A stretch of DNA of 64,000 nt from CAZFDE01 sp964517795 (GTDB taxonomy: Bacteria; Planctomycetota; Phycisphaerae; Sedimentisphaerales; Anaerobacaceae): the NCBI GenBank assembly GCA_964517795.1, contig CAZFDE010000004.1, positions 18,980-82,979 on the forward strand, in the 5' to 3' direction. This document shows positions 25,938 through 33,898 of this stretch, one piece after another. Position 1 is the stretch's first letter; each line of letters opens with the position of its first letter. The notes under the pieces are model-generated. The model saw only the letters and a program-made list of their open reading frames with translations. It was not told where the DNA came from and did not search any database. The position numbers and the translations under genes were made by a program.

Positions 25938-27611
25938 ATGGAAAACATGGAAAATCAGCTCAACACCGACCGCGGCAGTATCATGTATCTGATCATGGTG
26001 TGTCTGGTCGCAACCTTAGGCGGCCTGCTGTTCGGCTACGATACGGCCGTCATCTCCGGTGCCATCGGTTTTTTGCAGACACGATTCGAAATGTCGGCAG
26101 AGTTGACCGGCTTTGCAGCCGCCAGTGCTTTGGCCGGCTGTGTCATCGGCGTTTATCTGGCCGGTATATTAAACGATACCGAACGGTTGAGATCAGGTGT
26201 CCCTGTAGCAGCTCAACTTGTCAAGAGTGTCAAACAGTCCGTCCAGTATGGCCTTATTTGTATGGTGGCATTTGACATATCGGCTGTTTTTCTATGGTTG
26301 ATATCGAGATGGCTGGGTGATGAAACCGGAGGCATCGTTGGCAATCATGCCAATGCGATTATATATATCAATCTGGGTTGGCTTGCCGCATCGGCATTGC
26401 TGGGTGTCGTCGCCTGTCTGCTGGGCAGTTGGATCGGAAGAAAAGAAGTAATGATTATGGCGGCCGTGTTTTTCCTGATCTCTGCGATCGGAACAGCCTT
26501 GCCGAAAACATTATTTCAGTTTGTTATCTTTCGAATCATCGGCGGTATCGGTGTCGGTGCGGCATCGATGACATCACCGATGTATATCGCCGAGATCAGT
26601 CCCGCAAAGATACGAGGTCGAATGGTTTCATTGAATCAATTCGCAATCATCTTTGGGATGCTGGTCGTATATTTTGTCAATTATTATATTGCGGATCACG
26701 GTATTGGCAAAAGCGGGACGGATGAATGGAATGTCTTATACGGTTGGCGATGGATGTTTGGTTCCGAATCGTTACCGGCCATATTGCTTTTAGTATTGTT
26801 ATTCTTTGTTCCGGAAAGTCCGCGGTGGCTCGCCAAGCAGGGCCGTGATAAGGAGGCATTCGATATTTTAACCCGTGTCGGCGGTACTGCATACGCCAAA
26901 GCCGAGATCGCAGAGATTGATGATACCCTGGCCCACGAGGAAAGCTCGATTGGCATGCTGTTTCATAAAGGATTTCGCATCGCATTTTTAATCGGTGTTG
27001 TCCTGGCCGTCCTGCAACAGGTTACCGGTATCAATGTCTTTTTGTATTATGCGCCGGAAATCTTTAAAAAGCTCAGCAACAAAGGCACCGATGTAGCACT
27101 CATGCAAACAATCGTCGTTGGTGCGGTGAATCTGACATTTACGGTTCTTGCAATCTGGACCGTTGATAAACTTGGCCGTAAGGCCCTGATGATCGTTGGC
27201 TCGGCGGGGATGGGGATATCGCTGTTTGCGATGGGTATGGCAGCCTATCTGCACGATACCGGTGTGTGGGTATTGGTTTTCATTCTAGGTTATATCGCTT
27301 GTTTCGCATTGTCGGTTGGGCCGGTAACGTGGGTGATTCTCTCGGAGATCTTTCCAACAAAGATTCGGGGTCGGGCGATGGCCATCGCAACCGTCTGTTT
27401 GTGGACGGCTAATTATGTTGTATCCCAAACATTCCCGATGATGAACGATAATAAGCAGTTGGTCGAAACATTCAATCGCGGTTTTCCGTTCTTCCTGTAC
27501 GGATTGATGTGTGTGATTACCGTTGTCTTCGTCTGGCGATGTGTACCCGAGACCAAGGGCAAAAGCCTCGAACAGATCGAAAAACACTGGTTCGGTACCG
27601 AGCAGTCGTAA
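25938..27611 (+). CDS. XylE-like sugar:H+ symporter (MFS) with an insertion at helix 2
   Basis: A 557-residue major facilitator of the sugar porter family, closely resembling E. coli XylE outside one segment. Matching phrases are GGLLFGYDTAVISGAIG, RIIGGIGVGAASMTSPMYIA, VPESPRWLAKQG, LQQVTGINVFLYYAPEIFK and VPETKGKSLEQIE. XylE has about 490 residues. Here about 85 extra residues (78-165) interrupt helix 2, with at least one more hydrophobic helix (about 104-124). The helix 2 sequence ASALAGCVIG (62-71) recurs in similar form as ASALLGVVAC (151-160) before SWIGRKE. ATG 25938 follows AGAGGG. With AraB, AraD and an isomerase downstream, the substrate is probably L-arabinose or another pentose. 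Confidence 0.9.
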   Translation: MENMENQLNTDRGSIMYLIMVCLVATLGGLLFGYDTAVISGAIGFLQTRFEMSAELTGFAAASALAGCVIGVYLAGILNDTERLRSGVPVAAQLVKSVKQSVQYGLICMVAFDISAVFLWLISRWLGDETGGIVGNHANAIIYINLGWLAASALLGVVACLLGSWIGRKEVMIMAAVFFLISAIGTALPKTLFQFVIFRIIGGIGVGAASMTSPMYIAEISPAKIRGRMVSLNQFAIIFGMLVVYFVNYYIADHGIGKSGTDEWNVLYGWRWMFGSESLPAILLLVLLFFVPESPRWLAKQGRDKEAFDILTRVGGTAYAKAEIAEIDDTLAHEESSIGMLFHKGFRIAFLIGVVLAVLQQVTGINVFLYYAPEIFKKLSNKGTDVALMQTIVVGAVNLTFTVLAIWTVDKLGRKALMIVGSAGMGISLFAMGMAAYLHDTGVWVLVFILGYIACFALSVGPVTWVILSEIFPTKIRGRAMAIATVCLWTANYVVSQTFPMMNDNKQLVETFNRGFPFFLYGLMCVITVVFVWRCVPETKGKSLEQIEKHWFGTEQS

Positions 27612-27632
27612 AATATAGGAAAGGAAATGTTT

Positions 27633-29318
27633 ATGGCTTACAGTATCGGTTTGGATTACGGAACCAATTCCGTTCGGTGCGTGATCGTCAATGTCAAAAA
27701 CGGCCGCGAGATCGGCACCCATGTCTATAATTATCCTACCGGCCAAGCCGGGATCATGCTCGATCCCGCCGATCACAACCTCGCACGGCAGAATCCCCAG
27801 GATTACCTCAAGGGCGCAGAGGTGACGGTTAAAAAATCCATCACTCAGGCGAAGAAAAACGATAAGAAATTCTCCGTCGATCAGGTCATTGGTATCGGCG
27901 TAGATACCACCGGTTCAACGCCGCTGCCGGTGGATAAAAACGGCACACCCCTGAGTATGCACCCGCAATTCAAGAAAAATCCAAACGCCTATGCCTGGCT
28001 GTGGAAAGATCATACCGGTTATGCCGAGGCCGCCGAGATCACAAAACTCGCCAAAAAGTATCGGCCAAAGTATCTCGCCAAGTGCGGCGGGACGTATTCG
28101 TCCGAATGGTTCTTCAGCAAAATCCTGCATTGCCTGCGGGTCGATCCGAAAGTCTATAACGCCGCCTATACCTGGGTCGAGCACAGTGACTGGCTGCCGG
28201 CGGTTCTAACCGGGACCGATCATCCTTCGAAAATCCGGCGCTGCCGTTGTGCGGCCGGGCACAAAGCGATGTTCAGCGATAAGTGGGGCGGGTATCCGGA
28301 CAAAAAATTCCTTACGAAACTCGACAAGAAACTCGGCCGCCTGCGGGATACGATCAGTAAGAAGACCTATACAGTCGATCAAAAAGCGGGTGACCTAACC
28401 GCAGTCTGGGCTAAAAAACTGGGCCTTAAGGCCGGTATTCCGGTGGCCATCGGTGCGTTCGATGCCCATCTGGGTGCGGTCGGTTCGGGGATCTCACCGG
28501 GCAAACTCGTCAAGATCATCGGCACAAGCAGTTGCGATATGGGCGTCTGGCCGACAAATAAGAAATTAGCGGATATCCCCGGCATCTGCGGGATTGTCGA
28601 TGGCTCGATCTTGCCGGGATTCTTCGGACTGGAAGCGGGCCAGTCAGCGGTCGGCGACATCTTTAACTGGTTCGTCAATTACATCGAAGCGGGCGGCAAG
28701 ACCGCGGGTTCGCACGAGGCGTTGACCCGCAAAGCCAAAAAACTCAAACCCGGGCAGTCGGGCCTGCTGGCTTTGGACTGGAACAATGGCAACCGTACGA
28801 TCCTGGTCGATCAGCGACTGACGGGATTATTATTAGGTCAGACACTGCATACCAAGCCGGAAGAGATTTATCGCGCACTGGTCGAAGCGACCGCCTTTGG
28901 GGCATTGACGATCATCGAGCGATTCGAGCAGTACGGTGTCAAAATCAAAGAGGTCATCAACTGCGGGGGGATTGCCGATAAAAATCCCATGCTCATGCAG
29001 ATTTATGCCGATGTGACCAATCGCGAGATGAAAGTATCCCGCTCATCGCAGACCTGTGCATTGGGTTCGGCCATTTGCGGAGCCGTGGTCGCCGGCAAAA
29101 AAAACGGCGGCTACGACACTTTCGCAGACGCCCAAAAAGCCATGTGCGGCGTCAAGGCCAAAACCTATAAACCCAATGCCAAGAACCACAAGATCTATAA
29201 GCAATTGTATAAACTGTATCGGCAGGTTCATGATGCTTTCGGAACCCCAAAAGGCTCCGGCAAGCTCCATAATGTTATGAAAGACCTGTTAACGATTAAA
29301 GATAAAGCGAATGCATAA
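27633..29318 (+). CDS. araB: Ribulokinase (FGGY family)
   Basis: A 561-residue sugar kinase that phosphorylates L-ribulose. It begins AYSIGLDYGTNSVRCVIVN (FGGY N-terminal phosphate loop) and has GIGVDTTGSTPLPVD, the AraB hallmark, near residue 90. FDAHLGAVGSGIS and IGTSSCDMGVW follow, and the C-terminal ATPase signature is INCGGIADKNPMLMQIYADV. Ribulokinases are about 560 residues, longer than xylulokinases, which supports this call. ATG 27633 was chosen because the AGGAAAGGAA ribosome site abuts the other ATG at 27627. The next gene, araD, starts 10 bases after the stop. Confidence 0.9.
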   Translation: MAYSIGLDYGTNSVRCVIVNVKNGREIGTHVYNYPTGQAGIMLDPADHNLARQNPQDYLKGAEVTVKKSITQAKKNDKKFSVDQVIGIGVDTTGSTPLPVDKNGTPLSMHPQFKKNPNAYAWLWKDHTGYAEAAEITKLAKKYRPKYLAKCGGTYSSEWFFSKILHCLRVDPKVYNAAYTWVEHSDWLPAVLTGTDHPSKIRRCRCAAGHKAMFSDKWGGYPDKKFLTKLDKKLGRLRDTISKKTYTVDQKAGDLTAVWAKKLGLKAGIPVAIGAFDAHLGAVGSGISPGKLVKIIGTSSCDMGVWPTNKKLADIPGICGIVDGSILPGFFGLEAGQSAVGDIFNWFVNYIEAGGKTAGSHEALTRKAKKLKPGQSGLLALDWNNGNRTILVDQRLTGLLLGQTLHTKPEEIYRALVEATAFGALTIIERFEQYGVKIKEVINCGGIADKNPMLMQIYADVTNREMKVSRSSQTCALGSAICGAVVAGKKNGGYDTFADAQKAMCGVKAKTYKPNAKNHKIYKQLYKLYRQVHDAFGTPKGSGKLHNVMKDLLTIKDKANA

Positions 29319-29328
29319 AGGAATGATA

Positions 29329-30021
29329 ATGCTGGATGAGCTTCGCCAACAAGTCTGCCGGGCCAATATCGAACTCAAAGTTCAGAATCTGGTCATTTAC
29401 AGTTGGGGCAATGTCAGCGGGATCGACCGTGACAAAGGCATTGTCCTGATCAAACCCAGCGGCATTTCGTATGACGATCTGACGCCGGAAAAATTAGTCG
29501 CTTTGGACCTCGAGGGCAATGTCGTTGAAGGCGATCTGAATCCCTCTTCGGATGCGCCGACCCATTTGGAACTGTATCGCAACTTGCCGCAGATCGGCGG
29601 CATCTGCCATACGCATTCGCCGTTTGCCACCGCCTGGGCGCAGGCCTGCAAACCGATCCCGTGTTTCGGGACAACCCATGCGGATAATTTTTACGGGCCG
29701 GTTCCGGTCACTCAATGTATGACAAAGCGGGAAATTGAAACTGATTACGAGTTGAATACCGGTATGGTGATCGTCCGGCGATTTGCTGAAATCGATCCGA
29801 TGCAGATGCCCGCAGTATTGGTGGCTAATCATGGGCCGTTCACGTGGGGAAGTGACGCAACCAAGGCGGTTGAAAATGCGGCCGTACTTGAACAGACTGC
29901 CAAAATGGCGATTGACACGCTCCAGATCAATCCGAAGCAAAAGCCCATTTCGCAAGATTTGCTGGATAAACATTTTCTCCGCAAGCACGGCAAAGACGCC
30001 TATTATGGCCAGGATCAATAA
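29329..30021 (+). CDS. araD: L-ribulose-5-phosphate 4-epimerase
   Basis: A 230-residue class II aldolase-family enzyme; E. coli AraD has 231. It aligns from its first residues with AraD (LDELRQQVCRANIEL, then SWGNVSGIDR and IKPSGISYDDL). Zn ligands are in CHTHSPFATAWAQA and the C-terminal ANHGPFTWG. It makes D-xylulose 5-phosphate for the pentose phosphate pathway. ATG 29329 is supported by AAAGGA 6 bases ahead. Two earlier in-frame ATG codons overlap the araB stop region. Confidence 0.93.
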   Translation: MLDELRQQVCRANIELKVQNLVIYSWGNVSGIDRDKGIVLIKPSGISYDDLTPEKLVALDLEGNVVEGDLNPSSDAPTHLELYRNLPQIGGICHTHSPFATAWAQACKPIPCFGTTHADNFYGPVPVTQCMTKREIETDYELNTGMVIVRRFAEIDPMQMPAVLVANHGPFTWGSDATKAVENAAVLEQTAKMAIDTLQINPKQKPISQDLLDKHFLRKHGKDAYYGQDQ

Positions 30022-30155
30022 GATTAATAATGATATGACACCCGGAGAATGTGGCGTGTTTAGCGGTCCGTGTTTTTATTGGTCTTTTAATGCGATCTGA
30101 TGTATCATCGTACTGTTTATAATCAAGATTCGGTGTTTATTGAAAGGGATGGAAT

Positions 30156-31844
30156 ATGGGGCTTGAAACACTCGACTGGGTCATGATTGGATTGTATTTC
30201 GCCGCGATCTTCGGTGTGGTATGGTGGTCGGTGGCGCAGAAACAGCGAACCTCAGCCGATTACTTTTTGGCCGGCCGGCACATGAGCTGGTTCGTCATCG
30301 GCGCCTCGTTGTTTGCCTCGAATATCGGCTCTGAACATATCGTCGGCCTGGCCGGACAGGGCACCAGTAGCGGTATGGCGATGGCACACTGGGAACTGCA
30401 TGCGTGGATCATGATTATGCTGGCGTGGATTTTTGTCCCGTTTTACTATCGTTCGGGTGTTTATACGATGCCGGAATTTCTCGAACGCCGATTCGGCCCG
30501 GGTGTGCGGTGGTTATTGTCGGTCGTTTCACTGATTGCATATGTCTTTACCAAAGTCTCGGTAACGGTCTATGCCGGTGCGATGGTATTCGAAACGCTGC
30601 TGCCGGAAATGAGCGTCACTTTGATGGGCCATACGATGGGCCCGTTCTGGATCGGTGCCTTTGCGACGGTGATTCTCACCGGTATCTATACGATTCTGGG
30701 CGGCCTGCGGGCGGTGCTTTATACCGATACCGCTCAGACCTTTATCCTGCTGATCGGCTCGTTTTTCATTACCTTTTACGGCCTCAAGCAGCTTGGCGGC
30801 TGGAGCGAGTTGGTCACGATCTGCAAGGCCAATGCCGATCAGTTCGCCTTGTGGCGGCCGATGTCCGATCCGGACTTTCCGTGGCTGGGCATTCTGATCG
30901 CATCGCCGGTGGTCGGCATCTGGTACTGGTGTACAGATCAGTATATTGTCCAGCGAACCTTGTCGGCCAAAGACCTGCGAAGCGCCCGCCGCGGGGCGAT
31001 CTGGGGCGGTTTCTTAAAGGTTTGGCCGGTGATGATCTTTCTGGTTCCCGGATTGATTGGATACGCACTGCATACAAAGGGTCTCATCGCAATCCCAAGC
31101 GAAGATGGCAGTTTAAATGGCGACATGGTCTTTCCAACGATGGTAACTGAGCTATTGCCGACCGGGCTTCGGGGATTGGTGGTGGGCGGCCTGATGGCGG
31201 CCTTGATGAGTTCGCTTTCGTCACTGTTCAACTCGTGCGCATCGCTGTTTACCGTTGATATCTACAAAAAACTTCACCCAACCGCGTCGGAAGCGGTTCT
31301 CGTGCATGTCGGACGATTAGTCACGACCGTGATCGTCGGCCTGGGATTGTTATGGATCCCGATCATGCCGATGATCGCCAAGGGCGGGTTGTATAAATAT
31401 CTGCAAAGCGTACAGGGATACCTGGCACCGCCGATCACGGCTGTATTTTTATTGGGATTGTTTTCCAAGCGGATTACCGCCAAAGGCGCACTGTGGGGAT
31501 TGACCATTGGTTTTATTGCCGGGATGATCAAATTGGCGGTTCAGGGGATGGCCGGTGCCGGAAAACTCGACAGTATCCTTTGGCTCAAGGCCGTTGGTGA
31601 CTTTAATTTCCTCTATGCCTCCGGTGTATTACTGGTCATCAGCGTTGTAGTAATCATCTGTGTCTCATTGTTCACCAAGCGTCCGGACGAATCGAAGATC
31701 GAGGGCTTAACTTATTTGACGGCCACACGGCAGCAACGAGAGGAAAATCGCGCCAGTTGGAATTATGTCGATGTGCTGGGAACAGCCATTGTGCTCGGAC
31801 TGGTACTGGCGATGTACCTGTATTTCTCATTCTGGCTGAATTAG
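30156..31844 (+). CDS. SGLT-like sodium/sugar symporter (SSS family)
   Basis: A 562-residue Na+/sugar symporter with about 14 hydrophobic helices. Typical SGLT phrases are QRTSADYFLAGRHMSWFVIG, NIGSEHIVGLAGQG, GVYTMPEFLERRFG and GGLRAVLYTDTAQT. It lies inside the pentose operon after a 134-base gap that contains a TATAAT (30118-30123), so it may have its own promoter. It follows AAAGGGATGGA. It gives the operon a second, Na+-driven import route beside the XylE-like H+ symporter. The sugar is inferred from neighbours. Confidence 0.9.
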   Translation: MGLETLDWVMIGLYFAAIFGVVWWSVAQKQRTSADYFLAGRHMSWFVIGASLFASNIGSEHIVGLAGQGTSSGMAMAHWELHAWIMIMLAWIFVPFYYRSGVYTMPEFLERRFGPGVRWLLSVVSLIAYVFTKVSVTVYAGAMVFETLLPEMSVTLMGHTMGPFWIGAFATVILTGIYTILGGLRAVLYTDTAQTFILLIGSFFITFYGLKQLGGWSELVTICKANADQFALWRPMSDPDFPWLGILIASPVVGIWYWCTDQYIVQRTLSAKDLRSARRGAIWGGFLKVWPVMIFLVPGLIGYALHTKGLIAIPSEDGSLNGDMVFPTMVTELLPTGLRGLVVGGLMAALMSSLSSLFNSCASLFTVDIYKKLHPTASEAVLVHVGRLVTTVIVGLGLLWIPIMPMIAKGGLYKYLQSVQGYLAPPITAVFLLGLFSKRITAKGALWGLTIGFIAGMIKLAVQGMAGAGKLDSILWLKAVGDFNFLYASGVLLVISVVVIICVSLFTKRPDESKIEGLTYLTATRQQREENRASWNYVDVLGTAIVLGLVLAMYLYFSFWLN

Positions 31845-31886
31845 AACAAATTGATTTACGGAAGATAAATACATGAGGAGTTCAAA

Positions 31887-33293
31887 ATGAAAAAGACAAC
31901 ATTCGGAGTGATCATTGGCAACCGGGGTTTTTTCCCCGATGTACTGGCTCAGCAGGGCCGGAAGCAGATTCTCGACACACTTAAGAAAAACGGCTATAAC
32001 ACCGTCGCCTTACCCATCAAAGAGACGAAATTCGGAGCGGTCGAAACATTCGAAGATGCAAAGAAATGTGCGACCTATTTTGCTCAACATGCGGATAAGA
32101 TTGACGGTATTATCGTAACGCTGCCGAATTTTGGCGATGAAAAGGGCGTGGCCGAAGCGATCAAGCGGTCCGGCTTGTGTGTGCCGATCCTGATCCATGC
32201 CGAGCCGGATGAGCCTGCGAAAATGAAAATGGGGCAGCGTCGCGACAGTTTCTGCGGCAAGATGAGTGTCTGCAATAACCTGCGGCAAGCGGGAATTGCC
32301 TATACACTGACCGGGACGCATACACTTTCGGTTAAATCGCCGGATTTTATCGAAGAGTTGGATAATTTCGCCTCAATCTGCCGGATTATCAGAGGCCTCG
32401 ATAAAGTGCGTTTTGGTGCCATCGGTGCGCGGACCGGGGCGTTCAATACGGTTCGCTACAGCGAAAAAATCCTCGAACTTTCCGGGATTACGGTTGAAAC
32501 GATCGACTTATCGGAGATCTTCGGCCGGGTCGAGCGGCTCGGCGACAAAGACGCCGCTGTCAAAAAGAAACTGACCTCGATCAAATCGTATGTCCTAACC
32601 AAAGGCATACCGAACGATTCACTATTGAAAATGGCGAAGTTCGGTGTGGTGGTCGAGCACTGGATCAAAGAGATGGACCTGGCCGGCACGGCGATCCAGT
32701 GCTGGACGAGTATGGAGGAATTCTTCGGAATCGTGCCCTGTACGATCATGAGCATGATGAGCGAAATGGGCCTGCCCAGTGCCTGCGAGGTGGATATCAC
32801 GGGATTGATTGGCATGTATATCCTGCAGCTTGCCTCTGGATCACCCAGTGCGCTGCTGGATTGGAATAACAATTACGGCACTGACCCGGATAAATGTATT
32901 CTGTTTCACTGCAGCAATTTGCCAAAGTCGTTTTTCAAAAATTCGAAAATGGATTTCCAGGACATCATTGCCGGCTCGGTCGGCAAAGAAAACACCTTCG
33001 GTACCATCGTTGGCCGCATTGCCGCCAATAAAGCGACTTTCTGCCGCACGACGACCGATGATACCGACGGCATTATCAGTGTTTACGTCGGGCAGGGCCA
33101 ATTCACCAACGATAAGCTCGATACCTTCGGCGGCTATGGTGTGATGAAGATTCCGAACCTGCAGCTACTCTTGCAGTATATCTGCCGACTTGGGTTCGAG
33201 CATCATGTCGCGATGAATATGTGCCAAAAGGCCGACGCCATCGCCGAGGCCCTCGATACCTACATGGGCTGGGAAGTTTACCGGCATCGTTAA
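31887..33293 (+). CDS. L-fucose/L-arabinose isomerase-family protein
   Basis: A 468-residue member of the FucI/AraA isomerase fold. It begins KTTFGVIIGNRGFFPD, and has ARTGAFNTVRYSEKIL near residue 180 and the likely metal ligands in CEVDITGLIGMYIL (Glu), LLDWNNNY (Asp) and ILFHCSNLP (His). It differs clearly from both classical AraA and full-length FucI (about 590 residues). It is last in an operon that encodes AraB and AraD but no AraA, so it probably converts L-arabinose to L-ribulose, or acts on a related sugar. TGAGGAG is a good ribosome site. Confidence 0.8.
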   Translation: MKKTTFGVIIGNRGFFPDVLAQQGRKQILDTLKKNGYNTVALPIKETKFGAVETFEDAKKCATYFAQHADKIDGIIVTLPNFGDEKGVAEAIKRSGLCVPILIHAEPDEPAKMKMGQRRDSFCGKMSVCNNLRQAGIAYTLTGTHTLSVKSPDFIEELDNFASICRIIRGLDKVRFGAIGARTGAFNTVRYSEKILELSGITVETIDLSEIFGRVERLGDKDAAVKKKLTSIKSYVLTKGIPNDSLLKMAKFGVVVEHWIKEMDLAGTAIQCWTSMEEFFGIVPCTIMSMMSEMGLPSACEVDITGLIGMYILQLASGSPSALLDWNNNYGTDPDKCILFHCSNLPKSFFKNSKMDFQDIIAGSVGKENTFGTIVGRIAANKATFCRTTTDDTDGIISVYVGQGQFTNDKLDTFGGYGVMKIPNLQLLLQYICRLGFEHHVAMNMCQKADAIAEALDTYMGWEVYRHR

Positions 33294-33450
33294 GTCGGTG
33301 TTCGGGATTCATATTTCGGGATTCGGTAAATAATTTTTTTCGACAGGTGTGATTCTATTCGCTCCATCGTTGTGAAAAACAGTATTTTTAAGGTAATTTC
33401 AACGTTTTCAGCAAGAAATTAAAAAATTTCAGGTTTTTTGAATTTTATAG

Positions 33451-33479
33451 TTGACACAGCATAGTATGTAATACATGAT
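33451..33479 (+). promoter_or_regulatory. Promoter with overlapping PadR-type operator
   Basis: TTGACA (33451-33456), a 17-base spacer and CATGAT (33474-33479) make a promoter for the padR gene. The palindrome ATGTA-A-TACAT (33466-33476) covers the spacer and the start of the -10. Another ATGT half-site follows within 33480-33490. PadR-family operators commonly carry ATGT/ACAT half-sites, so autorepression is likely. The remaining bases of the 232-base gap show no gene. Confidence 0.55.
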
Positions 33480-33525
33480 ATGTTATGTAAGAAAAATAAT
33501 TTGATGGTTTAAGGAGATAAACGAT

Positions 33526-33870
33526 ATGAAGCTTGAAACGCAGTTACTCAAAGGAATCGCCCCGACGGTGGTGCTGGAGATTCTTTCTCGCGGGCGGATG
33601 TACGGCTACGAATTGTCAACGGCGATTGCCGACCGCAGCGGTGATATCCTGACGCTGGGCAAGGGTACGCTGTACCCGCTGCTGTATAACCTTGAGGCGA
33701 AAAAGCTGATCGCAGGCAGTTGGGAGCAGGCGGACAGCGGCCGCAAGCGGCGGTATTACTCGATTACCTCAAACGGCAAAGCGCAGCTTTCCAAACAAAA
33801 ACAGCAGCTGCAGCAGCTCAACCGCGGATTGAAAATGGTCTTCGGCCCGGCCATCCAGCCGACAATTTGA
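33526..33870 (+). CDS. PadR-family transcriptional regulator
   Basis: A 114-residue winged-helix protein. The recognition region is RMYGYELSTAIADRSGDIL, followed by the PadR signature LGKGTLYPLLYNLEAKKLI and the wing SGRKRRYYSITSNGKAQL, then a Gln/Leu-rich C-terminal helix for dimerisation. It follows AAGGAGATAAACG. The next gene encodes a membrane protein with a HAAS-like N-terminus, the pairing most often seen for this small PadR type. The ligand or signal is unknown. Confidence 0.93.
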   Translation: MKLETQLLKGIAPTVVLEILSRGRMYGYELSTAIADRSGDILTLGKGTLYPLLYNLEAKKLIAGSWEQADSGRKRRYYSITSNGKAQLSKQKQQLQQLNRGLKMVFGPAIQPTI

Positions 33871-33898
33871 TTACATCTGATTCAAAAGGGGCAATACG

